DNA of 64,000 bases from CAZPRY01 sp964589175 (GTDB lineage: Bacteria; Fidelibacterota; UBA2242). The stretch lies in assembly GCA_964589175.1 (NCBI GenBank), contig CAZPRY010000022.1:1-64000 (forward strand), read 5' to 3'. Under the pieces are notes generated by a model that saw only the letters and a program-made list of their open reading frames with translations, did no database searches and was not told the origin of the DNA. Both the position numbers and the translations under genes were made by a program. Shown here one piece after another: positions 1 to 8,210 of this stretch; positions within the stretch are counted from its first letter, which is position 1, and each line of letters starts with the position of its first letter.

Positions 1-1
1 T

Positions 2-2287
2 ATCGAGGGAGCCTATGCCTATATCGTCTTTCGGGCCGAGTCCTTCGATGCCAGCCAGGTACAGATTCAGTACTATGGATTCGTCGATAGTGACGTCGCT
101 TTCCTGCAGATGGTGGCGCCCAACGGCGGCGAGTACTGGAACGCCGGGCAGACCTATTCGATCGAATGGCGGGGCAACAGGGTCGATAATGTCCGAATCG
201 ATTTCAGCAGTAATGGAGGCCCAAACTGGGTGAACGTAATCAACTCCGTGAATGCAAAGGAAGAGACGTACGCCTGGACAGTTCCGAACCAACCGGGCAG
301 CCTGAATCTGATCCGGGTACAGAGCCTGGAGGATACCGGCATCCGGGATCAGAGCGACGGATTTTTTATCATTGAAAGCAGCGGCACTACCGCCAGCGTT
401 ACGGTAACGGAGCCCAACGGAGGTGAACGCTGGCAGATCGGCGCGGATTATGCCATCACCTGGAGCGCGGTTAACGTGGATCACGTGAATATTAGGTTCA
501 GCGGAGATGACGGGAACCAATGGTACGATATCGCAACCAATATCCCTGCTGCAAATGGTTTTAACTATTGGGAAGTCCCCAATGTGCTGACCAGTACGGG
601 ACGGATCGCAATTCACGCTGCAAATTCGGATGATGTATTCGACATTAGTGACGGTTCCTTCGCCTTGATCGATACAGTCGCTCCGGATCTAAGCAATATT
701 AATTATCCAACCCAGACGGACCTCAATACTGCGGTGACAATCCAGGCAACCGCCGAAGACATCGCCGGAATCCAGGAAATCCGGCTGATTTATCGGATCA
801 ATGGCGCAGCATCCGGCACTTCCGTTGTCATGAATGGTGGCAGTGATAACCAGTACAGCTATGTGATTCCGGCCGCCAGTGTGGTGGCGAGGGGTTTGGA
901 ATTCGAAGTTGAAGCACACGATCCGAACGGAAACATCGGTCGATCGGACCGCTATCAGATTCGTGTCAATTGTCAGGACGGCGTAGTTCGCTTGAATGCC
1001 AGCGGCAATCCTGTTTATCAACCGGCCGGAAATAGTGTTACTAGCTACCGGCTGTTTTCAATCCCGCTGGACTTGAATAATAAAAATCCCAACGCATTTT
1101 TAACCTCCAATTCGGAGATGTATCCCTACGATCCCACCAAATGCAGAATCTTTGCTGTGAACAATGGTGCTCTAGTGGAATACCCGAATATCGGTCAAAT
1201 GACGGTTGGAAGAGCATATTTTATTATCTCCAATGTTGGCAACCTCCTGCTGCGTTCGGGCTCCGGGACCTCGGTTTCAGCAGCCGGTCCGATTGAGATG
1301 AATATACCGAGCGGCTGGAGCCTTATCGGCAATCCGTTCAATTTCAATATTCCGATGGATAGCATCCGCTCGGATATCACCGATTTCGAACTTTGGAACT
1401 ATAACGGTTCCTGGAAGCTGAATACCGAGGGATTGACCGCCTGGGGCGGCTGCGCGCTCTATATGCCTTCTGCCGGAAAGATCAAGATTTATCCCGGCGT
1501 GTCGGCCTTGAGCAAAGAATCGCAGGTTTATTCCAGGACCAGCGGCGATCCGGAGGAATGGTTCATCAGGATAGAATCGAAAAATGGTAACCTGACGGAT
1601 GATTTCAACTACGTGGGTCAATCGCCGCAGGCCATCGATAGCTATGACCGCCTGGATCTGCATAAACCACCCCGAATCGAAAACGAATTGCGCCTGGCAT
1701 TATGGAATGAAGACCTGGATGACGGGCAGGAATTGCTGGCGGCGGATATTCGCGAGCCATCCGGTGAAGGTCACAGCTGGAACCTGCGTTGTCAGACCGG
1801 TTCGGTGCAGGATATTGTCGAATTGGGATTCGAAGGAATTGAATCTGTCCCCCAGGCCTGTCAGCTCTGGCTGATCGACCGCCGATCGGGATATGCCTAT
1901 GATCTCCGGGAGCGGCAGAATCTCAGCTTCGGTACGCATCAGGCGGCGACTCTGGAATTTCAGATGGTGGCCGGGACCCAAGCCTACCTGCAAACGGTCA
2001 ATCTGGATATCAAAATCGTTCCCTCCCGCTATCGGCTGGATCAGAATTTCCCCAATCCATTTAATCCGCTAACCACTATTCGTTACGCCATTCCGGAAGA
2101 TGGGCGTGTCAGCCTGGAGGTCTTCGATCTGCTGGGCAAGCGCGTAGCCGTAGTAGCCGACGGTTTCCAAACCGCCGGTGAATATTCGCTGGCCTGGGAT
2201 GCCGCGGGCCTGGTGAGCGGTGTCTACCTGATCAAACTGAATGCCGGGGGATTCAGCGCTATCAGGAAGAGCATGTTGTTAAAGTAA
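2..2287 (+). CDS. Secreted multidomain protein with T9SS type-A sorting domain (5' partial)
   Basis: The reading frame is open from the first bases of the window, 36 codons before the first ATG at 110, so the start lies upstream. Two consecutive Ig-like modules of about 90 residues begin with 'PNGGE-W--G--Y-I-W' (near window residues 38 and 133). That pattern is typical of the Kre9/Knh1-type Ser-Thr-rich domain found in secreted bacterial proteins. A further beta-rich region follows. The last 85 residues carry the T9SS type-A sorting signature: 'NFPNPFNP', 'VFDLLGK', 'SGVYLIKL', then a basic tail ending MLLK. The protein is therefore probably exported across the outer membrane and kept on the surface or released. 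No catalytic motif was recognised; binding or adhesion is an inference. A strong terminator follows the stop. Confidence 0.85.
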   Translation: MEGAYAYIVFRAESFDASQVQIQYYGFVDSDVAFLQMVAPNGGEYWNAGQTYSIEWRGNRVDNVRIDFSSNGGPNWVNVINSVNAKEETYAWTVPNQPGSLNLIRVQSLEDTGIRDQSDGFFIIESSGTTASVTVTEPNGGERWQIGADYAITWSAVNVDHVNIRFSGDDGNQWYDIATNIPAANGFNYWEVPNVLTSTGRIAIHAANSDDVFDISDGSFALIDTVAPDLSNINYPTQTDLNTAVTIQATAEDIAGIQEIRLIYRINGAASGTSVVMNGGSDNQYSYVIPAASVVARGLEFEVEAHDPNGNIGRSDRYQIRVNCQDGVVRLNASGNPVYQPAGNSVTSYRLFSIPLDLNNKNPNAFLTSNSEMYPYDPTKCRIFAVNNGALVEYPNIGQMTVGRAYFIISNVGNLLLRSGSGTSVSAAGPIEMNIPSGWSLIGNPFNFNIPMDSIRSDITDFELWNYNGSWKLNTEGLTAWGGCALYMPSAGKIKIYPGVSALSKESQVYSRTSGDPEEWFIRIESKNGNLTDDFNYVGQSPQAIDSYDRLDLHKPPRIENELRLALWNEDLDDGQELLAADIREPSGEGHSWNLRCQTGSVQDIVELGFEGIESVPQACQLWLIDRRSGYAYDLRERQNLSFGTHQAATLEFQMVAGTQAYLQTVNLDIKIVPSRYRLDQNFPNPFNPLTTIRYAIPEDGRVSLEVFDLLGKRVAVVADGFQTAGEYSLAWDAAGLVSGVYLIKLNAGGFSAIRKSMLLK

Positions 2288-2307
2288 CAATCCTTGCGAT
2301 AATCAAT

Positions 2308-2336
2308 AAAAAAGGCCGCGGTTTGCGGCCTTTTTT
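2308..2336 (+). terminator. Rho-independent terminator
   Basis: A perfect 6-bp GC stem (GGCCGC / GCGGCC, 2314-2319 and 2325-2330) is preceded by an A-run and followed by six T. It lies 20 bp after the T9SS protein stop codon and separates it from the nikR unit. Confidence 0.85.
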
Positions 2337-2352
2337 ATTAGGCAGAAATGGG

Positions 2353-2389
2353 TTGCAATTGGTGCCGCCGCGTGTTATCTTTTCGAAAA
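2353..2389 (+). promoter_or_regulatory. Candidate nikR promoter with overlapping palindrome
   Basis: TTGCAA (2353-2358), a 17-bp spacer and TATCTT (2376-2381) resemble a -35/-10 pair. A 10-bp perfect palindrome TTTTCGAAAA (2380-2389) overlaps the end of the -10. It could be an operator, possibly for NikR itself. It does not match the E. coli NikR site, so this is inference only. Confidence 0.35.
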
Positions 2390-2406
2390 ACATGCTACGG
2401 AGTGCA

Positions 2407-2829
2407 ATGAGTGACTTAACAAGATTTGGCGTTTCCCTTCCCGAGAGTCTGCTGCAACGTTTCGATGAGGAGATCCGTGAACACGGCTATGCCAACCGTT
2501 CGGAAGCCCTGCGAGATATGATCCGGGAGTATATTGTTCGGCGCGATATCGACCGGGATGCTGAAGTTGTGGGCACGTTGACCTTGATCTACGATCATCA
2601 CGTTCCCGATCTTTCCGCCAAACTGAATGAAATCCAGCACCGGCATCACGGCAGCATTATGTCCAACGTCCACGTCCATCTTGATCATCACAACTGCCTT
2701 GAGGTGATTCTGCTGAAGGGGAAATGTTCCGAAATTGTTACTCTGGCAGATATGCTGACCGGTGCCCGGGGCGTAAAACACGGCAAGGTAACCTTCACCT
2801 CGACAGGGCAAAACCTTTCCGGTGTCTAG
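2407..2829 (+). CDS. nikR: Nickel-responsive transcriptional regulator NikR
   Basis: A 140-residue protein of normal NikR length. Residues 1-50 form a ribbon-helix-helix DNA-binding domain ('RFGVSLPESLLQRFD', 'NRSEALRDMIREY'). Residues 54-132 form the ACT-like metal-binding domain. The residues expected for square-planar nickel binding are present with a +2 offset from E. coli: H78, H89, H91 and C97, in the pattern H-V-H-x5-C. The family acts as a tetrameric nickel-dependent repressor or activator. I chose the ATG at 2407 because GGAG lies four bases upstream and the family N-terminus begins there; an earlier in-frame start at 2323 would add unrelated residues. The TonB receptor begins 43 bp downstream on the same strand, which suggests that outer-membrane nickel uptake is the controlled function. 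Confidence 0.93.
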   Translation: MSDLTRFGVSLPESLLQRFDEEIREHGYANRSEALRDMIREYIVRRDIDRDAEVVGTLTLIYDHHVPDLSAKLNEIQHRHHGSIMSNVHVHLDHHNCLEVILLKGKCSEIVTLADMLTGARGVKHGKVTFTSTGQNLSGV

Positions 2830-2872
2830 TATCGGCAGCCCGCTATGATCACAAAATCAGGAGACGAAATTC

Positions 2873-4723
2873 ATGCAGCCTAAAGTCCGCTTACTCACTT
2901 TACTCGTCTTGATCCAGACTGCGAGTACGCTTTTCGCCTCTGCAGAGCGGGATACGCTGAAGGTCTATCCTTTCGATCCGGTGGTCGTAACCGGAACAAG
3001 GATCGAGACGCCTTCTCGTGAGTTACCGATTTCGATATCAGTAATTGATCAAAAAATGATTGAAGAGCAAAATCATGTGCCGTTGCTGGATCTGGTTTCG
3101 GAAAATGTGCCGGGTTTGTTTGTCACCCGCAGGACCAATATCGGATATGGTGTTGCCAGCGGTGCCGCCGGGCAGATTTCGCTGCGGGGATTGGGCGCGT
3201 CTCCCAATACCCAGGTCCTGGTTTTGATTGACGGCCGTCCTGACATCATGGGTTTGTTCGGCCACCCGCTGGGCGATGCGTATTTTTTGCACGACGTAGA
3301 GAAGATTGAAATCGTGCGCGGACCGGCTTCACTGCTCTACGGTTCAAACGCCATGGGCGGCGCGATCAATATTGTCACAAAGCATCAGCACGCTCGTGGC
3401 TTTCATCTGAGTGTACCCATCCGTTACTCGAATTTCGATACAAAGCAGGCTCTGCTGGGGCAGAGTTATCAGGCGCAGCGCTGGGGGTATTCGCTTTCTT
3501 ACGGCTACCGGAACAGCGACGGATTGCGGCAAGACGCCAATGATTCATACAATTCGAACAGCGCTAATGTCGAATTCCATGCCAGTCTGACCAATGCGAT
3601 TGATGTACTGTTTAACAGCTACCTGACGAATCTCGAGTTGTACGATCCCGGGCGAATCGAGGAGGCTTTCACCGATCATATTTATGACCTCAAGCGTCGG
3701 GGGGGCGACATCACCCTGCGGCACAAGTCGCAAAGTCTGCTTGGCGATCTGAAAGTGCATCACAATTTCGGTGTCCACAAGATTTACGATGGTTATGAAT
3801 CCGAAGACTACAGCACCGGCATTGTGCTCACGGAAAACTATCTCCCGGCAGAAAATACCCGTGTCACGATGGGAATCGATTTGCGCCGCTACGGGGGTAA
3901 AGCCAGGATCAGTGACTTCTGGAACACCCAGAATGTGCAGGAACTGAGCGGACTCATCAGCCTTCATCAAAAATTTCTGGAACGGATTGTGCTGGATGGC
4001 GGTCTGCGCTATATGCACCATTCGGTCGCCGGCGATGAGTGGATTCCGGCGGCCGGACTGGTACTGTTGCTGCCGCGCGAGTGGAATCTCAAAGTGCAGT
4101 ATGCGAAGGGATATCGGAATCCCACGATCAACGAGCTTTACCTCTTCATGCCGTCAACGACGGATTTACAGCCCGAGATTTCGCGCAACGTGGAATTGAC
4201 CGTGGGCAAAAAGTTCGCTACTCTGTTATCAAGTTCCGTGACAGTCTTCCGCACCGAAGCTGCGAATCTCATCCAGAAAATGGGTTTTCCGCCGTTATAC
4301 CGGAACACGGGCGAGGTTACTCTTAGCGGAGTCGAGTGGGAATATCAACTGTTGCTGCCGCCTTACCTGGCTATCCACGGCAGCGCCAGCGCGACCTCGT
4401 TTTCGCAACCGGTGGCCGGTAGTCCGGGCGAAAAGGTCGATGTTTCGATCCGCTATAATCCGGTCAAGATACTGTTTGTGACCTTGCAGGGACAATGGAT
4501 ATATAACTTGTGGAGCGTTGAAAATCCGTACGCCTATACCGCTCCGGTGTATTTGCGTTTGGATCCTTATATCCTTGTACATCTGCGGGCAAACTATACG
4601 GTCCATCGCTACCTGCAGCTCTACTGCTCGGTTGAGAATCTGGCAGATGTTTCCTATGCAACCATGTATCATTTCCCCATGCCGGGACGCACGTTCACGC
4701 TGGGTGTCACCGCCAGCTATTAA
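2873..4723 (+). CDS. TonB-dependent outer-membrane receptor (probable nickel or metallophore uptake)
   Basis: 616 residues with an N-terminal signal peptide (about residues 1-24). A short 'DPVVVTGTR' TonB-box/plug start (near residue 36) is followed by a plug domain to about residue 170. The plug carries 'LRGLGASPNTQVLVLIDGRP' and 'IEIVRGPASLLYGSNAMGG', both characteristic of the family. A 22-strand-type barrel follows, with 'GYRNPTINELY' and the closing 'VENLADVSYATMYHFPMPGR' region. AGGAGA precedes the ATG. Receptors of this type import scarce ligands using TonB energy. The substrate is not visible in the sequence; nickel or a nickel chelate is inferred from nikR directly upstream and the probable shared transcript. 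Vitamin B12 or a siderophore are alternatives. Confidence 0.9.
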   Translation: MQPKVRLLTLLVLIQTASTLFASAERDTLKVYPFDPVVVTGTRIETPSRELPISISVIDQKMIEEQNHVPLLDLVSENVPGLFVTRRTNIGYGVASGAAGQISLRGLGASPNTQVLVLIDGRPDIMGLFGHPLGDAYFLHDVEKIEIVRGPASLLYGSNAMGGAINIVTKHQHARGFHLSVPIRYSNFDTKQALLGQSYQAQRWGYSLSYGYRNSDGLRQDANDSYNSNSANVEFHASLTNAIDVLFNSYLTNLELYDPGRIEEAFTDHIYDLKRRGGDITLRHKSQSLLGDLKVHHNFGVHKIYDGYESEDYSTGIVLTENYLPAENTRVTMGIDLRRYGGKARISDFWNTQNVQELSGLISLHQKFLERIVLDGGLRYMHHSVAGDEWIPAAGLVLLLPREWNLKVQYAKGYRNPTINELYLFMPSTTDLQPEISRNVELTVGKKFATLLSSSVTVFRTEAANLIQKMGFPPLYRNTGEVTLSGVEWEYQLLLPPYLAIHGSASATSFSQPVAGSPGEKVDVSIRYNPVKILFVTLQGQWIYNLWSVENPYAYTAPVYLRLDPYILVHLRANYTVHRYLQLYCSVENLADVSYATMYHFPMPGRTFTLGVTASY

Positions 4724-4734
4724 TACTACGGGTC

Positions 4735-5349
4735 ATGAGAATGCTCGATAATTACCTCAAATTGCAAAAATTTTTTGACGACAAGGCCGAGACGTGGCGT
4801 TTATCGGACTGTTCGGAAGGGCAGATTGGACGAATTTTACGCGAGGTCTGCTTCCAGCCCAGGGACACGATTCTGGACCTGGGGTGCGGGACCGGACGCA
4901 TTTTGCCGTACATAGTGCAAACTGCACCGCAACCCTCGAACATCGTTGGAATCGATCTTTCTCTGAATATGCTGAAATCGGTTGCCTGGGAAAAACGGGC
5001 CTTCTGTCATCTGGCCCAGGGTTTGGCGGAAGAGCTGCCGTTACGGGATCGGTCGGTCGAGGTAATCATGAATTATTGTATTTTCCCGCATTTTATGGAT
5101 AAAGCGGCGGTGCTGCGGGAATATTACCGGGTTCTGAAGTCTGACGGGAGACTGTATATCGTTCATCCGGAAGGCATCCGGGGCACAAACCGGATACACC
5201 GCAAGGCGGGTGGACCGGTTTGCCGGCATCTGTTACCGTCGGGAGATAAGTTGGGATTACTGCTTTCCGAGGCCGGCTTCAGTATCGCAAAAATGATCGA
5301 TCTGGATGATCTGTTCTTTATCGAAGCTCGGAAAGTGGTCTCCTGTTGA
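4735..5349 (+). CDS. Class I SAM-dependent methyltransferase
   Basis: 204 residues. Motif I 'ILDLGCGTGR' (near residues 45-54), 'GIDLSLNML' (motif II acidic loop) and 'LPLRDRSVEVIMNYCIF' (motif IV region) define a Rossmann-type methyltransferase of the UbiE/Methyltransf_11 kind. The C-terminal half contains 'NRIHRKAGGPVCRHLLPS', ending in a 'LLSEAGF' motif. Only 11 bp separate it from the TonB receptor stop, so it is probably the third gene of the nikR unit. A role in making or modifying a metal-binding small molecule is an inference from position alone. A short in-frame alternative start exists two codons downstream. Confidence 0.85.
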   Translation: MRMLDNYLKLQKFFDDKAETWRLSDCSEGQIGRILREVCFQPRDTILDLGCGTGRILPYIVQTAPQPSNIVGIDLSLNMLKSVAWEKRAFCHLAQGLAEELPLRDRSVEVIMNYCIFPHFMDKAAVLREYYRVLKSDGRLYIVHPEGIRGTNRIHRKAGGPVCRHLLPSGDKLGLLLSEAGFSIAKMIDLDDLFFIEARKVVSC

Positions 5350-5400
5350 ATCAATTTTTTACGTGCAATCCTCTTGACAATTTAATATATTTCTTTGAAA

Positions 5401-5428
5401 TTGAGTTACCTGGTAGTGTGGGTATTAT
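5401..5428 (+). promoter_or_regulatory. Candidate promoter of LysM lipoprotein gene
   Basis: TTGAGT (5401-5406), a 16-bp spacer and TATTAT (5423-5428) lie 30 bp before the ATG. An additional TTGACA starts at 5374 but has no good partner. An AAAGGAG ribosome site (5444-5450) follows. Confidence 0.35.
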
Positions 5429-5457
5429 CTATGGTTGTAAAATAAAGGAGTGAAATT

Positions 5458-6108
5458 ATGAGTCGATTAATGGTCGCAATGCTTGTGATTGCGCTGATGG
5501 TCTTCAGTTGTGGCAAACAGGCCGTCCAGGAAGAAGAACTGACCGAAGAAATCGTGCAGACCCAAATACAGGAAAAAGAGCCGGTGCCGGTCCAGAAAAC
5601 AGTTCCAGCCCCGGTTGTGGAGCAAGCCGAACCGGCAAAGGTAGAAGCATCTGTCGGGGCAACTACGGAGACGATCCAGCAGAAAGAGGGGAAACTGGAA
5701 GAAGTGCTTCAGGTTGTGACGGAGAGCGACACTGTCGATATGTTTTACATGGTGAAACAGAACGATTACCTCTCCAAAATTGCCAAGAATGAATATGGCA
5801 ATATCGCGATGTGGAAGATGATCTACAAATGGAATCGCAAAAAGATCGGTGACAATCCGAACCTTATCTATCCTTTTCATGAGTTCCTGCTGAAGAAACC
5901 CAAAACGGTAGCCAATGATCTGAAGTATGAATTCCGGAAATATACCGTCAAAGCCAACGAATCGCTCTGGTCAATCGCAGGCAGCGAATATAATAACAAT
6001 TACGCCTGGATCGTTCTATTGCGCGATAATGCCGATGTGCTGGGTTCCAATCTCGAAAAAATACCACCCGGCACAGTTCTCAAGATTCGCACCAACATAT
6101 TTAATTGA
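5458..6108 (+). CDS. Lipoprotein with two LysM-like domains
   Basis: 216 residues. The N-terminus is a lipoprotein signal with a 'VFSC' lipobox, giving lipidated Cys18. A low-complexity Glu/Pro/Val linker (about residues 20-90) follows, long enough to span part of the periplasm. Two LysM-type modules end the protein: one around residues 97-145 ('YMVKQNDYLSKIAKNEYG') and one around 160-212 ('YTVKANESLWSIAGSEY'). LysM binds N-acetylglucosamine-containing glycans, so the protein probably tethers the outer membrane to peptidoglycan or directs an envelope complex. A strong RBS and its own terminator suggest a single-gene unit. Confidence 0.9.
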   Translation: MSRLMVAMLVIALMVFSCGKQAVQEEELTEEIVQTQIQEKEPVPVQKTVPAPVVEQAEPAKVEASVGATTETIQQKEGKLEEVLQVVTESDTVDMFYMVKQNDYLSKIAKNEYGNIAMWKMIYKWNRKKIGDNPNLIYPFHEFLLKKPKTVANDLKYEFRKYTVKANESLWSIAGSEYNNNYAWIVLLRDNADVLGSNLEKIPPGTVLKIRTNIFN

Positions 6109-6160
6109 TCTGTCGCTGCGCAAAGTTTATACTGAGGCAACGAATGCGAAAAAGCCTGAA

Positions 6161-6190
6161 ACGGGATAGCTGCGGCCATCCCGTTTTTTT
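6161..6190 (+). terminator. Rho-independent terminator
   Basis: Perfect 7-bp arms ACGGGAT (6161-6167) and ATCCCGT (6178-6184) run into seven T. It lies 52 bp after the LysM lipoprotein stop. Confidence 0.85.
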
Positions 6191-6275
6191 GTCTGCGTGA
6201 CGATAAAAGGGCTAACGATTAATTTCATAAGCGTTAAATTAGGCTCCGGTGCAGGGTGCCAATTGAGGAGTAACA

Positions 6276-8192
6276 ATGCAGACAAATCAAGCCGTTCAAT
6301 TTCTGGACTGGATCGTAATCGGGCTTTACTTTCTTTTTAGCCTCGGGATTGCCGCCTATTTTTCAAAACGTGCAGGAAAGAATACCAACGAATTCTTTTT
6401 GTCCGGCCGAAACCTGCCTTGGTGGCTGGCGGGTACTGCTATGGTGGCGACCACTTTTGCCGCCGATACCCCCCTGGCCGTGACGGAGCTAATTGCCCGT
6501 AACGGCATCGCGGGGAACTGGTTATGGTGGAACCTGGCGATTGGGGCGATGCTGACCGTTTTTTTCTTCGCTAAACTGTGGCGCCGGTCGGGAATCATGA
6601 CCGATTGCGAGTTCGTCGAACTGCGCTATTCCGGCAAACCTGCAGCAGCCCTGCGTGGATTCCGGGCTGTCTATCTCGGATTGTTTATGAATGCCATTGT
6701 CATGGGCTGGGTCCACAAAGCTATGGAGAAAATTTTCCATGTGGTCCTGCCGGGGATGGATGCATTTCTGCTGGTCATCATGGCAGCAGCCCTGATCGCA
6801 GTCTACGCCTCTGCCTCCGGCCTGCTCGGAACAGCCCGCACGGACAGTTTTCAGTTTTTCTTCGCCATGACCGGTTGCATCATCCTGGCTTTCATCGTCA
6901 TTCGTCTGCCGCAGATCGGCGGGGCGGTGCAGCTCAAAGCCAAACTGGCCCCCGAGGTTTTGGATTTCTTTCCGAAAGTCGGGAAAGTCGGGGTCGGGGG
7001 TGTCACCGGCGGTGTGCTGGCCCTTTCAGCGGGAGCCTTCTTTGCCCATATCGGTTTGCAGTGGTGGTCCAGCTGGTACCCGGGGGCCGATCCGGGCGGC
7101 GGCGGTTATATCGCGCAGCGCATGATGTCGGCCAAGAATGAAAAACATAGCCTTTTCGCCACGCTCTGGTTTACCATTGCCCACTACACTGTGCGTCCGT
7201 GGCCCTGGATTATCGTGGCGTTGGTCGCCCTGGTTATTTTTCCGCGGGCCGAGAATACCGATGTTCTGAGACAGGAAAATCCGGCCCTGTACCAACAGGT
7301 TGAAACGGTCTATCGGGACCAGTCGCTGCTGCAGGACTCGAACCCGGCTTACCAGACACCCGAGTTCAAGCTGATGTATGAGACATACGAGAATACCGTT
7401 GACCCCGGCGTGATGTACCCGAAACTGATGATGCGTTTTCTGCCGCCCGGTCTGCTGGGACTCCTAATTGCCACTTTCCTGGCGGCCTATATGTCCACGA
7501 TTGCCGCGCAATTAAACTGGGGAACTTCGTACCTGATCAATGATTTTTACCGGCGTTTCATGCGGAAGAAGGCCGATGAAAAACATTATGTCCTGGTCTC
7601 ACGCGTCGCCATCATTTTAATGATGATCGTCTCCCTGCTCATTACAAAATTTGTTCTTACGACGGTCTCCGGGGCCTGGGAATTTATTATCAATGCCAGT
7701 GCCGGGATCGGGGCCGTCTTAATTCTGCGCTGGTTCTGGTGGCGGATCAATGCCTGGTCCGAGATCACGGCGATGATCGCTCCATTGATTATTTACCCGA
7801 TCGCGCACTGGGGCTTTGGCCTGAAATCGCCGATCACACTCTACCCGATTGTTATCGGCACGACGCTGGTTTGGCTGCTGGTGACTTACCTGACTGCCCC
7901 TGAAAAGGAGGAGCACCTGATCCGCTTCTACCGTAAAGTCCATCCCGGCGGTCGCGGCTGGAAGAAAATTGCCGCCCAGTTGCCCGATGTAAAAAGCGAC
8001 ACCGGTTTCGGTCGCTCCCTAGTCAACTGGATTTGCGGCGTCGTGCTGGTTTATGCCAGCCTTTTCGGCGTAGGAAAACTCCTCTTTGCCGAGTACCTGC
8101 TGGCTTTGCTGTATTTTGTCTTGGTGGCGATTTCGGCAACGGTGATTTACATTAACCTCAACCGGGTCGGCTTCGAAACCCTGACTGACTAG
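6276..8192 (+). CDS. Sodium:solute symporter (SSS family)
   Basis: 638 residues with about 13-14 hydrophobic segments. The N-terminal part has the SSS hallmark 'FLSGRNLPWWLAGTAMVATTFAADTP', with the start of helix 1 around residues 10-30 and the conserved 'SGR-LPWW' around 45. Family members couple inward Na+ flow to uptake of sugars, amino acids, organic acids or nucleosides. It is longer than a minimal 500-residue SSS protein because of an extra hydrophilic loop near residues 330-370 and additional C-terminal helices. The substrate cannot be deduced. GAGGAG lies seven bases before the ATG. The APC permease follows after 18 bp on the same strand, so the two are probably co-transcribed. Confidence 0.9.
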   Translation: MQTNQAVQFLDWIVIGLYFLFSLGIAAYFSKRAGKNTNEFFLSGRNLPWWLAGTAMVATTFAADTPLAVTELIARNGIAGNWLWWNLAIGAMLTVFFFAKLWRRSGIMTDCEFVELRYSGKPAAALRGFRAVYLGLFMNAIVMGWVHKAMEKIFHVVLPGMDAFLLVIMAAALIAVYASASGLLGTARTDSFQFFFAMTGCIILAFIVIRLPQIGGAVQLKAKLAPEVLDFFPKVGKVGVGGVTGGVLALSAGAFFAHIGLQWWSSWYPGADPGGGGYIAQRMMSAKNEKHSLFATLWFTIAHYTVRPWPWIIVALVALVIFPRAENTDVLRQENPALYQQVETVYRDQSLLQDSNPAYQTPEFKLMYETYENTVDPGVMYPKLMMRFLPPGLLGLLIATFLAAYMSTIAAQLNWGTSYLINDFYRRFMRKKADEKHYVLVSRVAIILMMIVSLLITKFVLTTVSGAWEFIINASAGIGAVLILRWFWWRINAWSEITAMIAPLIIYPIAHWGFGLKSPITLYPIVIGTTLVWLLVTYLTAPEKEEHLIRFYRKVHPGGRGWKKIAAQLPDVKSDTGFGRSLVNWICGVVLVYASLFGVGKLLFAEYLLALLYFVLVAISATVIYINLNRVGFETLTD

Positions 8193-8210
8193 ATACAAGA
8201 GCGGACCATC

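Noticed and set aside
6191..6275. Riboswitch upstream of the SSS symporter
   Set aside because: A short GGTGCAGGGTGCC stretch drew attention, but no conserved riboswitch core or expression-platform hairpin can be drawn.
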